Shown here in pieces: positions 8,401 to 16,721 of a stretch of 64,000 nucleotides of DNA. Numbering within the stretch: the stretch's first letter is position 1; each line of letters opens with the position of its first letter. Made by a program: the position numbers and the translations under genes. Where the stretch lies: contig JAFUTI010000004.1 in the NCBI GenBank assembly GCA_017471465.1, positions 28,135 to 92,134 on the forward strand, given 5' to 3'. Under the pieces are notes generated by a model. That model saw only the letters and a program-made list of their open reading frames with translations. It was not told the DNA's origin and ran no database searches. The stretch is from Prevotella sp. (GTDB lineage Bacteria > Bacteroidota > Bacteroidia > Bacteroidales > Bacteroidaceae).

Positions 8401-11400
8401 ATGCAAAACAAAGGAATTGTAAAGTTTATTGCAGTGCTTCTGGTGCTCGTATGCTGCTTCTACCTCTCCTTCTCGTTTGTGACCCGCCACTACGAATCGA
8501 AGGCGGCCGCCATGGGTGAGGAGGCTGGTCAGGAGTATCTTGACAGCATCATGAACGAGAAAGTCTACATGGGCATTTACTCGCTGAAGCAGTGCCGCGA
8601 GATGGAGATTGGCCTGGGTCTTGACCTGAAAGGCGGTATGAACGTGATTCTTGAGGTGTCGGTACCCGATGTCGTCGACGTGCTGGCCGACCACAAGCAG
8701 GATGCTGCCTACAAGAAGTCGATGGAGCAGGCCAAGAAGGAGGAGGAGACCAGTCAGGACGACTTCCTCTCGCTGTTCATCAAGTATTGGAAACAGAATT
8801 CGAACGGACGTCCCCTGGCCGCCATCTTTGCTACACAGCAGATGAAGGGCAAGGTGAGCACACAGTCTACCGACTCTGAGGTGGAGAATGCCCTGCGCGC
8901 AGAGATCCAGTCGGCCGTCGACAACTCTTTCAACGTGGTCCGTAACCGTATCGACAAGTTCGGTGTCGTTCAGCCCAACATCCAGAAGCTGGAGGGACAG
9001 AGCGGCCGTATCATGGTCGAGATGCCTGGTATCAAAGAGCCTGAGCGTGTGCGTAAGCTCCTGCAGGGTTCGGCCAACCTGGAGTTCTGGGAGACCTACA
9101 ACTCACAGGAGATTGTGCCGATGCTGGCTACACTGAACCAGAAGTATGCCGCCCTGGGTGGCGATGCAGCCAACGTGAGCACCGATTCTGTCGCTGCTGA
9201 TACTGCCGCCGTTGCCGAGGCTGCTACGGTGGCTGACAGTTCGGCTGTCGGCACCGATCTGGCTGCCAAGCTGGCCAAGAAAGGAGCTACCGACAAAGCT
9301 GCTGATGCCAAGGCTAAGGAGCTGATGAAGAAGCAGAACCCGCTCTTCGCCATCTTCCAGCCCGTACAGGGTCAGGGTCTGGCCATCGTCGGCTATGCCA
9401 ATGCCCGCGATACTGCTGACGTCAACAAGGTTATCTACTCAGAGATTGCCGCTACGGTGCTGCCTGCTGAGTGCAAGCTGCGCTGGGGTGCCAAACCCGA
9501 GGACTTCGGCGGCGAGAACACCCGTGGCGACATCTTCGCGCTGTATGCCCTGAAGATTACCGAGCCCAACGGCCGTGCTCCGCTGGAGGGTGATGTTATC
9601 ACCAACTCCAAGGACGACTTCGACCAGATGGGTCACCCCTCTGTATCGATGCAGATGAACTCCGACGGCGCCCGTCGCTGGAGTCAGATTACGAAGCAGA
9701 ACATCGGCCGCGGCGTAGCCATCGTCCTCGACGACGCTGTCTACTCCGCTCCCCGTATCCTCACACAGATTGATGGCGGCAACTCGCAGATTACGGGTAA
9801 CTTCACCATCGAGGACACCAAGGACCTGGCCAACACGCTGAATAGCGGAAAAATGCCGGCTCCTACACGTATCGTACAGGAAGAGGTCGTTGGCCCGTCA
9901 CTCGGTGCTCAGTCTATCCAGCAGGGTATCATCTCGTTTGTCGTCGCTTTCGTACTGCTGATGATCTACATGATCATGCTGTACGGACCCATCCCTGGTC
10001 TGATGGCCGACTGCGCCCTGCTCTTCAACCTGTTCTTCACACTGGGTATCCTCACCTCGTTCCAGGCCGCACTGACCATGCCGGGTATCGCCGGTATCGT
10101 GCTGACACTGGGTACGGCCGTCGACGCCAACGTGCTGATTTACGAGCGTACCAAGGAGGAGCTGCGTAAGGGTCTGAAGGTGAAGGAGGCTCTGAACAAG
10201 GGTTACTCGAACGCCTTCTCGGCTATCTTCGACTCGAACGTCACGTCACTCATCACCGGTTTCATCCTGCTGTTCTTCGGTACTGGTCCTGTCAAGGGCT
10301 TCGCCACCACCTGGATTATCGGTATCTTCTGCTCGTTCTTCACCGCCGTGTTCCTGACACGTCTGGTCTATGAGAACCGTCTGAAGAAGGACAAGTGGAC
10401 CAACCTGACCTTCGTCACCGCCTACTCAAAGAACATGATGCAGAACTCGCACATCAACTTCATGGGCGCCTATAAGAAGTCGTTCATCATCTGGGCTGCC
10501 GCTGCCGTCATCTTCTGTATCTCGTTCGCTGTCCGCGGCTTAAGCCAGAGTATCGACTTCACCGGTGGCCGTAACTACGTCGTCGTGCTCGACAAGGAGA
10601 CACCCGTAGAGCAGGTGCGCCAGGCTCTCAGCGGCGCCTTCATCAACACCATCGGCGAGAAGGCCAACCAGGAGGCTAACACCAGCGTCATCGCCCTGGG
10701 TACCGACGGCAAGACCGTCCGTATCTCTACCAACTGGGACATCGAGTCGAACAATCCCGAGGTGGACGACAAGGCAGAGACCATCCTTTACAACGCATTG
10801 AAGAAGAGCGGTCTCATCAAACAGGCTGACGTCAACTCATTCAAGAACCCTGACATCCGCGAGGGTGGCTCTATCATCAGCTCGGCAAAGGTAGGCCCGT
10901 CGGTGGCTAAGGACATCACCTACGGTGCTATCATCTCGGTCATCATTGCCCTGATAGCCATCTTCCTCTATATCCTGCTGCGTTTCCGCAACGTCGCCTT
11001 CTCGGTAGGCTCTACCGTGGCCCTGTTCTTCGACGCCCTCGTTGTTATCGGCTTCTACAGCGTACTGTGGGGCTGGGTACCCATGTCACTTGAGATTGAC
11101 CAGACATTCATCGGTGCTATCCTGACGGTGATCGGTTACTCCATCAACGATAAGGTGGTGGTCTTCGACCGCGTGCGTGAGAACATCCAGCTCTTCGGCA
11201 AGCGCGACCGCCAGACGCTGTTCAACGACTCGCTGAACCAGACGCTGGCACGTACCATCAACACCTCGGTGACAACGCTCATCGTGCTGCTCTGTATCTT
11301 CATCCTCGGTGGTGACTCGATCCGCAGCTTCTCGTTCGCCATGATCCTGGGTGTCATCTTCGGTACGCTCTCCTCACTCTTCATCGCTGCTCCCGTGGCT

Positions 11401-11460
11401 TATCTCACCATGGGTCGCACCATCCGTGAAGACGAGGCTACTGCTGCTGAGGCTAAGTAA
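8401..11460 (+). CDS. secDF: Protein translocase subunit SecDF (fused)
   Basis: 1019 residues, the normal Bacteroidota fusion of SecD and SecF, which uses the proton gradient to pull exported proteins through SecYEG. The SecD half has the N-terminal helix, the LGLDLKGGMNV motif, a large periplasmic domain and the six-helix core with LGTAVDANVLIYERTKEELR. The SecF half starts around residue 690 with IDFTGGRNY and contains VIGYSINDKVVVFDRVRENI. An Ala/Asp/Lys-rich low-complexity stretch (about residues 260-305) interrupts the periplasmic part. It is a single gene with a terminator directly after it. Confidence 0.95.
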   Translation: MQNKGIVKFIAVLLVLVCCFYLSFSFVTRHYESKAAAMGEEAGQEYLDSIMNEKVYMGIYSLKQCREMEIGLGLDLKGGMNVILEVSVPDVVDVLADHKQDAAYKKSMEQAKKEEETSQDDFLSLFIKYWKQNSNGRPLAAIFATQQMKGKVSTQSTDSEVENALRAEIQSAVDNSFNVVRNRIDKFGVVQPNIQKLEGQSGRIMVEMPGIKEPERVRKLLQGSANLEFWETYNSQEIVPMLATLNQKYAALGGDAANVSTDSVAADTAAVAEAATVADSSAVGTDLAAKLAKKGATDKAADAKAKELMKKQNPLFAIFQPVQGQGLAIVGYANARDTADVNKVIYSEIAATVLPAECKLRWGAKPEDFGGENTRGDIFALYALKITEPNGRAPLEGDVITNSKDDFDQMGHPSVSMQMNSDGARRWSQITKQNIGRGVAIVLDDAVYSAPRILTQIDGGNSQITGNFTIEDTKDLANTLNSGKMPAPTRIVQEEVVGPSLGAQSIQQGIISFVVAFVLLMIYMIMLYGPIPGLMADCALLFNLFFTLGILTSFQAALTMPGIAGIVLTLGTAVDANVLIYERTKEELRKGLKVKEALNKGYSNAFSAIFDSNVTSLITGFILLFFGTGPVKGFATTWIIGIFCSFFTAVFLTRLVYENRLKKDKWTNLTFVTAYSKNMMQNSHINFMGAYKKSFIIWAAAAVIFCISFAVRGLSQSIDFTGGRNYVVVLDKETPVEQVRQALSGAFINTIGEKANQEANTSVIALGTDGKTVRISTNWDIESNNPEVDDKAETILYNALKKSGLIKQADVNSFKNPDIREGGSIISSAKVGPSVAKDITYGAIISVIIALIAIFLYILLRFRNVAFSVGSTVALFFDALVVIGFYSVLWGWVPMSLEIDQTFIGAILTVIGYSINDKVVVFDRVRENIQLFGKRDRQTLFNDSLNQTLARTINTSVTTLIVLLCIFILGGDSIRSFSFAMILGVIFGTLSSLFIAAPVAYLTMGRTIREDEATAAEAK

Positions 11461-11480
11461 CCCTTAATGCAATAAAAAAA

Positions 11481-11519
11481 ACGGCCAGGCTCTCCGGAGA
11501 GTCTGGCCGTCTTTTTTTA
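11481..11519. terminator. Bidirectional terminator after secDF
   Basis: Stem ACGGCCAGGCTCTCC (11481-11495) pairs with 11496-11510. An A run flanks it on the left and a T run on the right, so it serves both secDF and the convergent pseudouridine synthase gene. Confidence 0.85.
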
Positions 11520-11524
11520 TCTTT

Positions 11525-12874
11525 CTAAAAATCAGGGGGCTGTTCAAAGGTCATCCGTTCCTTGGTCTGGGGATGCGTAAATTCCAGACGATCGGCATGG
11601 AGATAGAGACGGTCGGCAGGACGACCATAGAGCTCGTCGCCAAGGATGGGACAGCCAAGACCATCGGGGTGAGCACAATGCATACGAAGCTGGTGGGTAC
11701 GACCGGTGTGAGGAGAGAGGCGCACGCGGTCGGGGCCAATCATCTCGAAGTCGGTGACAGCCGCTTTGCCATGCTCATAGTCAACAACTTGGCGGGGCCG
11801 GTTCAGCGGGTCGCCGGACAGAGGCAGCGAGAGAGTGCCCTTGGTGGTGCGTGGTGCGCCTAACGTGACGTCCAACAGTGCCACGTAGGTCTTACGGATA
11901 CTACGGTCGGCGAACTGTTGCTGCAAGTCGCGGTAGACGTCACGGGAGCGGCCGGCGACCATCAGTCCGCTGGTGCCCATGTCGAGCCGATGGGCCAACA
12001 AGGCGCCGGGGTAGCGCTGACTCAGGATGGTGGCTACCGAATAACTGCCGATACGCCCAGGGACGCTGAGCAGGCCCGACGGTTTGTTGACGACAATAAC
12101 GGTCTCATCCTCATAGACTATCTCTATAGTCTGCCGTGGTGCTTCCGTCTGTTCCTCAGGGTTGGCGTCGACGGCCAGTCCTTGAAGCATCCACGTCAGT
12201 ACGGGCTTGCACTTGCCACGACAGGCAGGATAGAACTGCCCGTGCTGACGGACTTCGGTCCTGGGTGACGGCCCCCACCAGAACTCAGCCATACACAGTG
12301 GTCTCATACGGTGCTCATAGGCATACTGAAGCAACTTGGGAGCACAGCAGTCGCCGGTGCCGCCCGGTGGAAACGGAAACCGGCGGCGTATCCGCTCCGA
12401 ACTATGATAGTCCTGCCATACATCGACCAGCTGGCGGCGCTCGCCACGGGCATTGAGGAACCGGTATTGGTCGAAGAGCCACAGCTGCAGCTGTTGTGAC
12501 CGGCGGCGGCGCTCCTCTTTCTGACTGTCATCGCGCATGGCTGAGATCAGACGCTCCTCTTGCTTGAAATGTCCGTCGGGCTGCTGGGCATCGTAGACGG
12601 GCGGTACGAAATAAGGCCAGTCGTTGCGACCTTCCAGCAGTCCTGAATAGGCGGCAACGAAGCCCAACCGGCCGTCGGCATCGGTAACAACCAGGACACC
12701 GAACATCTTTCCCTCTGTGAGCACCATGCGCCCTAATTCCTGCTGCACCTCCTTCGCTGCCAACAGGCAGAGGGGATGAGGCTCGTAGCAGAAGGGCCAG
12801 GTGAACCTGGCCGGCCGCTCCACATCAGTCTGCAAAGGGTGAAACACTGTTGACGTCATATCGTCTTCCATCAT
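11525..12874 (-). CDS. RluA-family RNA pseudouridine synthase with N-terminal extension
   Basis: About 449 residues. The C-terminal 230 are a pseudouridine synthase: NKPSGLLSVPG, the catalytic HRLDMGTSG (Asp298 from this start), and RTHQLRMH. It should isomerise uridine in rRNA or tRNA. The N-terminal 210 residues, with QEERLISAMRDDSQKEERRRRS and a possible zinc pair CRGKC, are an extension I recognise from Bacteroidota homologues but whose role I do not know. The open frame extends upstream to 12907, but those codons lie inside the tsf terminator hairpin, so a start at one of the tandem ATGs (12874 or 12871) or at 12859 is preferred. Confidence 0.85.
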   Translation of the reverse strand: MMEDDMTSTVFHPLQTDVERPARFTWPFCYEPHPLCLLAAKEVQQELGRMVLTEGKMFGVLVVTDADGRLGFVAAYSGLLEGRNDWPYFVPPVYDAQQPDGHFKQEERLISAMRDDSQKEERRRRSQQLQLWLFDQYRFLNARGERRQLVDVWQDYHSSERIRRRFPFPPGGTGDCCAPKLLQYAYEHRMRPLCMAEFWWGPSPRTEVRQHGQFYPACRGKCKPVLTWMLQGLAVDANPEEQTEAPRQTIEIVYEDETVIVVNKPSGLLSVPGRIGSYSVATILSQRYPGALLAHRLDMGTSGLMVAGRSRDVYRDLQQQFADRSIRKTYVALLDVTLGAPRTTKGTLSLPLSGDPLNRPRQVVDYEHGKAAVTDFEMIGPDRVRLSPHTGRTHQLRMHCAHPDGLGCPILGDELYGRPADRLYLHADRLEFTHPQTKERMTFEQPPDF

Positions 12875-12914
12875 AAAAAAATATGAGGGACGTGCCGACA
12901 GGCGCATCCCTCAT
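12875..12914 (-). terminator. Terminator of the rplM-rpsI-rpsB-tsf transcript
   Basis: On the minus strand a 14-base arm beginning ATGAGGGATG pairs across a 4-base loop, followed by seven T. The T run directly abuts the ATG of the pseudouridine synthase gene. Confidence 0.75.
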
Positions 12915-12939
12915 GAATAGTGTATTGAGAAAATTCAAA

Positions 12940-13935
12940 TTAGTCGGCAACGAGCGTGAAGCGCTTGAAAGCGACAATCTTCAGCTCCTTGTCCTGCTTG
13001 GCCAGCCACTGCTCGACAGTAGCCTTGTCACCGTCGCCGAACTGGAACTCCTGGTCGACGAGGCAGTTCTCCTTGAGGAACTTCTGCACACGACCCTTGG
13101 CGATGTTCTCAATCATAGGCATCTTCAGCTGAGCCTCACCCTCGACCTTTGCCTCGGCAATGATCTTGCGAGCCTCGTCGGCCTGAGCCTGTGTCAGCCA
13201 GCCCTTAGCCATGTTCGACTCGATGTGGTCTTCGCTATCAACGAGGTTGGGGTTGATACCTGCCTTCTTAATCTTCATCTCCACGAACTTCTCCACCTGC
13301 TCGAGCTTCGTCTTCTCAACAGCAGTCTTGTACTCCTCGTCGAGAATCTTCTGCTCAACACTCTCCTTGTCGAGAGCTACAGGCTTCATGGCTGCAACCT
13401 GCATAGCCACGAGGTGACCCTGCTCGGCAGCGGGCTTGTTAGTCTGTACCATGGTGCACAGGGTGTGCTTGCCCATGTGGTCGTAAACCTCAACATTCTC
13501 ACCCTCAAGCGTCAGGTAGCCGTCAAGCTCCATCTTCTCACCGGTGATACCACTGCGCTGAGTGACAGCCTCCTGAGCGGTCTGACCACCCAGGTCGAGA
13601 GCCTTCACAGCCTCGATGTCCTGAGCCTTGGCAGCGATGGCAGCGTCGAGAATGCTCTGAGTCAGAGCGATGAAGTCGGCACCGTTAGCCACGAAGTCGG
13701 TCTCGCACTTCAGAGCTATCATAGCAGCAAAGCCATCCACCTTCTTCACGAGTACACAACCATTAGATGTCTCACGGTCGCTACGCTTGGCAGCGATAGC
13801 CAGGCCACGCTCGCGGAGCAGCTCCTTAGCCTTGTCGAAGTCGCCCTCAGCCTCAGTCAGAGCCTTCTTAACGTCAGCCAGACCAGCGCCGGTCATAGCG
13901 CGAAGCTTCTTGATATCGTCAATTGAAATTGCCAT
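12940..13935 (-). CDS. tsf: Elongation factor Ts
   Basis: 331 residues. The N-terminal UBA-like segment MAISIDDIKKLRAMTGAG is diagnostic, followed by the core domains with CETDFVA. It exchanges GDP for GTP on EF-Tu. The open frame begins 14 codons earlier, but those codons are repeat sequence; the true start is the ATG at 13935. It lies 38 bases after rpsB in the same transcript. Confidence 0.95.
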   Translation of the reverse strand: MAISIDDIKKLRAMTGAGLADVKKALTEAEGDFDKAKELLRERGLAIAAKRSDRETSNGCVLVKKVDGFAAMIALKCETDFVANGADFIALTQSILDAAIAAKAQDIEAVKALDLGGQTAQEAVTQRSGITGEKMELDGYLTLEGENVEVYDHMGKHTLCTMVQTNKPAAEQGHLVAMQVAAMKPVALDKESVEQKILDEEYKTAVEKTKLEQVEKFVEMKIKKAGINPNLVDSEDHIESNMAKGWLTQAQADEARKIIAEAKVEGEAQLKMPMIENIAKGRVQKFLKENCLVDQEFQFGDGDKATVEQWLAKQDKELKIVAFKRFTLVAD

Positions 13936-13943
13936 AATTCTAT

Positions 13944-13971
13944 AAACTATAAACTTTAAACTATAAACTAA
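13944..13971. repeat. Heptanucleotide array between rpsB and tsf
   Basis: Four consecutive 7-base units of the form AAACTAT, AAACTTT, AAACTAT, AAACTAA fill most of the spacer. Confidence 0.75.
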
Positions 13972-13973
13972 AA

Positions 13974-14846
13974 TCACTCAGCGGCGGGAGCCTCTTCCTC
14001 AGCGGGGGCAGCAGCCTCCTCAGCAGCAGGGGCCTCCTCAGCAGCAGGAGCCTCGGCGGGAGCCTCTTCCTTGCGAGCCTTACGAGCGCGCTTGGGCTTT
14101 GCCTCTTCAGCCTCAGCCTCTTCCTGAGCGTCGGCAGCCTTCTCGTCGGCCTTCTCCACCTTGCGCTCCTCGATGCCCTCGGCGATAGCGGTGCAGCAGG
14201 CGTTGAGTATCATCTCAACACTGTCCTTAGCGTCGTCGTTAGCAGGAATAACGAAGTCGATATTCTTAGGGTCGCTGTTGGTGTCGACGATGGCAAACAC
14301 GGGGATACCCAGGCGGTTAGCCTCCTTGACGGCAATCTGCTCCTTCAGCACGTCGATGACGAACAGTGCGCTGGGCAGACGGGTCAGGTCGGCGATAGAA
14401 CCGAGGTTCTTCTCGAGCTTGGCACGCTGACGGGTCACCTGAAGCAACTCACGCTTCGACAGGTTACCGTACGTACCGTCATTCATCAGCTTGTCGATAT
14501 TGGCCATTTTCTTCACAGCCTTACGGATGGTGGGGAAGTTGGTGAGCATACCGCCCGGCCAACGCTCGATGACGTAAGGCATATTGACGCTGGCTGCCTT
14601 CTCGGCAATCACGTCCTTAGTCTGTTTCTTAGTACCTACGAAGAGGATTTTCTTGCCGCTCTTGGCAATCTGCTTCAGAGCCTCGGCAGCCTCGTCAATC
14701 TTGGCTACCGTCTTATGCAGGTCGATGATATGGATGCCGTTACGCTCGGTGTAGATGTAAGGAGCCATAGCGGGGTTCCACTTACGCTTCAGGTGGCCGA
14801 AGTGGCAGCCAGCCTGCAGCAACTGATCAAAATTTGTTCTTGACAT
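13974..14846 (-). CDS. rpsB: 30S ribosomal protein S2
   Basis: 290 residues. Residues 1-225 are a standard S2, beginning MSRTNFDQLLQAGCHFGHLKRKWNP and including RWPGGMLTNF and the conserved PVFAIVDTN. From about residue 230 there is an unusual 60-residue tail made almost only of Ala, Glu, Lys and Pro; such tails occur in some Bacteroidales S2 proteins. It is paired with tsf as in most bacteria. Confidence 0.96.
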   Translation of the reverse strand: MSRTNFDQLLQAGCHFGHLKRKWNPAMAPYIYTERNGIHIIDLHKTVAKIDEAAEALKQIAKSGKKILFVGTKKQTKDVIAEKAASVNMPYVIERWPGGMLTNFPTIRKAVKKMANIDKLMNDGTYGNLSKRELLQVTRQRAKLEKNLGSIADLTRLPSALFVIDVLKEQIAVKEANRLGIPVFAIVDTNSDPKNIDFVIPANDDAKDSVEMILNACCTAIAEGIEERKVEKADEKAADAQEEAEAEEAKPKRARKARKEEAPAEAPAAEEAPAAEEAAAPAEEEAPAAE

Positions 14847-14960
14847 TGTCTTTTCTGTTTTAATTGTTTACTTTCTTTTTTAATTCTTCTTAGAATCAGC
14901 CCGATGGTAATCCGTAGGAGTCCAACGGGTTTAGATGCTAAACCGTTCAGTATCGGTTGT

Positions 14961-14995
14961 GGCCAATAGCCAACAGCTAAAAGCCAACAGCCAAT
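14961..14995. repeat. Heptanucleotide array between rpsI and rpsB
   Basis: Five 7-base units: GGCCAAT, AGCCAAC, AGCTAAA, AGCCAAC, AGCCAAT. The array abuts the rpsI stop codon, and the rest of the 150-base spacer shows no other clear signal. Confidence 0.75.
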
Positions 14996-14996
14996 A

Positions 14997-15383
14997 TTAA
15001 CGCTTACTGAACTGGAAGCGACGACGAGCCTTCGGCTGACCCGGCTTCTTACGCTCAACCTCACGGCTGTCACGTGTCAGGAAACCAGCGTCCTTCAGCT
15101 TCTTCTTATCCTCTTCGTTCACCTTGACGAGGGCACGGGCGATAGCCATGCGGAGAGCCTGGCTCTGGCCAGTGAAACCACCACCATCGAGGTTCACCTT
15201 GATGTCATACTTCTCAGCCACCTCGAGCAGGTTCAGCGGCTGCTTAACCACGTACTGCAGGATGGCAGAGGGGAAATAAACTTCGAGATCCTTCTTGTTG
15301 ATCGTAATCTTACCAGAACCTTCCTGGAGATACACACGAGCTACAGAGCTCTTGCGACGACCGATTGCATTTATTACTTCCAT
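14997..15383 (-). CDS. rpsI: 30S ribosomal protein S9
   Basis: 128 residues, full length. It starts MEVINAIGRRKSSVARVY, has GGGFTGQSQALRMAIARAL and ends in the basic KKPGQPKARRRFQFSKR, whose tail reaches the ribosomal P site. It lies 15 bases behind rplM, the universal L13-S9 pair. Confidence 0.97.
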   Translation of the reverse strand: MEVINAIGRRKSSVARVYLQEGSGKITINKKDLEVYFPSAILQYVVKQPLNLLEVAEKYDIKVNLDGGGFTGQSQALRMAIARALVKVNEEDKKKLKDAGFLTRDSREVERKKPGQPKARRRFQFSKR

Positions 15384-15398
15384 TGCTTTCCTTATCTA

Positions 15399-15860
15399 TT
15401 ATTTATACTGGTTAATATCAATTGCCTTGGGCTTCTGAGCCTCATGGGGATGCTCGGTACCCTCATAGATGTAGAGGTTGTTCATCAGCGAACGGCCGAG
15501 GGGACCCTTCGGCAGCATACCCTTCACAGCGTGACGCAGGATCTTGTCAATACCGTCCTTGCGCTGACGCAGCTGGGCAGGCGTGTTGAAACGCTGGCCA
15601 CCGGGATAGCCTGTGTAACGGGTGTAGACCTTGTCGGTCTCCTTCTTACCAGTGAATACCACCTTATCGGCGTTGATAAGGATAACATTGTCACCGCAGT
15701 CAACGTGCGGCGTAAAAGTTGGCTTGTACTTTCCGCGAATCAGCTTGGCAACCTTTGAGCAGAGACGGCCCACCACCTGATCGGTAGCGTCGATGACCAC
15801 CCACTCTTTCTTAGCGGTCTCCTTGTTGACGGAAAGCGTCTTGTAACTTAAAGTGTTCAT
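15399..15860 (-). CDS. rplM: 50S ribosomal protein L13
   Basis: 153 residues with the family marks GRLCSKVAKLIRGK, YTRYTGYPGG and KGMLPKGPLGR. It is the first gene of the rplM-rpsI-rpsB-tsf cluster and is preceded by a long, hairpin-rich leader. Confidence 0.97.
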   Translation of the reverse strand: MNTLSYKTLSVNKETAKKEWVVIDATDQVVGRLCSKVAKLIRGKYKPTFTPHVDCGDNVILINADKVVFTGKKETDKVYTRYTGYPGGQRFNTPAQLRQRKDGIDKILRHAVKGMLPKGPLGRSLMNNLYIYEGTEHPHEAQKPKAIDINQYK

Positions 15861-16065
15861 TTCTCTTTTTGGTTTACTAAAAAACAGTTATACATTATTA
15901 ATTACGCACACATAGTCCCACATCCGAGGTTAGTCACTCGGCTGCAAGTCTAACTCGTGCTGAAACACTGATTCCCGAACCGCTTCGTCCGGCCAAAGAC
16001 GCCGCTATTCACACAGCATTTCCGGGGATTCTAAGTCTCTCCCCAATAATCGGACTGCAAAGGTA
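15861..16065 (-). promoter_or_regulatory. Promoter and long structured leader of the rplM operon
   Basis: The -7 element TACCTTTG lies at 16065-16058 on the minus strand, so transcription should start about 190 bases before the rplM codons. The leader is GC-rich compared with the short AT-rich leaders of neighbouring genes. It shows several hairpins on the minus strand: GGGGAGAG...CCCC, GCCGGACGAAGCGGTTCGGG, and nested GTTAG...CTAAC with CCGAG...CTCGG. This fits a ribosomal-protein autoregulatory leader, but the class is not recognised. Confidence 0.5.
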
Positions 16066-16148
16066 CTGCTTTTTCTTCTTTTAGACGACATACTTAGAGC
16101 CAACAGTCCCATATTTACGATTATTTAACATTTTAACACGTCGCTTTC

Positions 16149-16179
16149 TTGGCCATTTCAATTTTTCTTCCTATCTTTG
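16149..16179 (+). promoter_or_regulatory. Promoter of the 16203 gene
   Basis: TTG at 16149-16151 and TATCTTTG at 16172-16179 are 20 bases apart. This places the transcript start near 16186 and favours the ATG at 16203 over an upstream one. Confidence 0.65.
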
Positions 16180-16202
16180 CCCAAAAGAAAAAACGTTTTT
16201 AT

Positions 16203-16682
16203 ATGGTTAATATAGCGAACCCGATTTACGACATCGTATTCAAGTATCTCATGGAGGACGATGCCGATATGAAACACATCGTCCACCGCCTGTTAATGGC
16301 TTCTACTGATGCCGACGTACGTCAGGATATGAATGTCGAAGACGAATATTTCGCAGCCATTGAGAAACGTGACACGGAAATTATGCTTCGTGACCGCAAA
16401 CTCGCTGAACAGCAGGTCCAGCTGAGTGAACAGCAGGTCCAGCTGAATGAACAGCAGGTCCAGCTGAGTGAACAGCAGGTCCAGCTGAGTGAACAGCAGG
16501 TCCAGCTGAGTGAACAGCAAGTCCAATTGAGTGAACAGCAGGTCCAGCTGAGTGAACAGCAAAAACTATTAGGCTATTCTATTCAGATAATGCAGGATAA
16601 TGGATTGTCGTTAGAGGCCATTTCAGCAAAATTGGGGAAAAGCGTTGAAGAATTGAAGGAACTCTTACAACATCTTTCGTGA
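16203..16682 (+). CDS. Internally deleted PD-(D/E)XK nuclease/transposase-family protein with QVQLSEQ repeats
   Basis: 159 residues. The N-terminus (MVNIANPIYDIVFKYLMED) is the start of a widespread Bacteroidales PD-(D/E)XK nuclease family, and the segment DVRQDMNVEDEYFAAIEKRD with the helical end EAISAKLGKSVEELKELL is its C-terminal region. The roughly 200 residues that carry the nuclease core are missing; the two ends are joined near residue 22. In their place lies a coiled-coil of seven to eight EQQVQLS heptads. It keeps a good promoter and an open frame, so it may be expressed, but nuclease activity is not expected. This could be decay or a surviving regulatory derivative. Confidence 0.7.
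   Translation: MVNIANPIYDIVFKYLMEDDADMKHIVHRLLMASTDADVRQDMNVEDEYFAAIEKRDTEIMLRDRKLAEQQVQLSEQQVQLNEQQVQLSEQQVQLSEQQVQLSEQQVQLSEQQVQLSEQQKLLGYSIQIMQDNGLSLEAISAKLGKSVEELKELLQHLS
16407..16562 (+). repeat. 21-base tandem repeat inside the 16203 gene
   Basis: Seven full copies and part of an eighth of a 21-base unit (GAACAGCAGGTCCAGCTGAG plus T) encode EQQVQLS. Copies are nearly identical, so copy number could change in frame. Confidence 0.9.
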
Positions 16683-16721
16683 GGAAGCACACACCGTCCT
16701 GAGATTTCCCATCAACAAAAC

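Noticed and set aside
16407-16562. CRISPR-like reading of the 21-base repeats
   Set aside because: The units are head-to-tail within an open frame and encode a clear heptad; there are no spacers.
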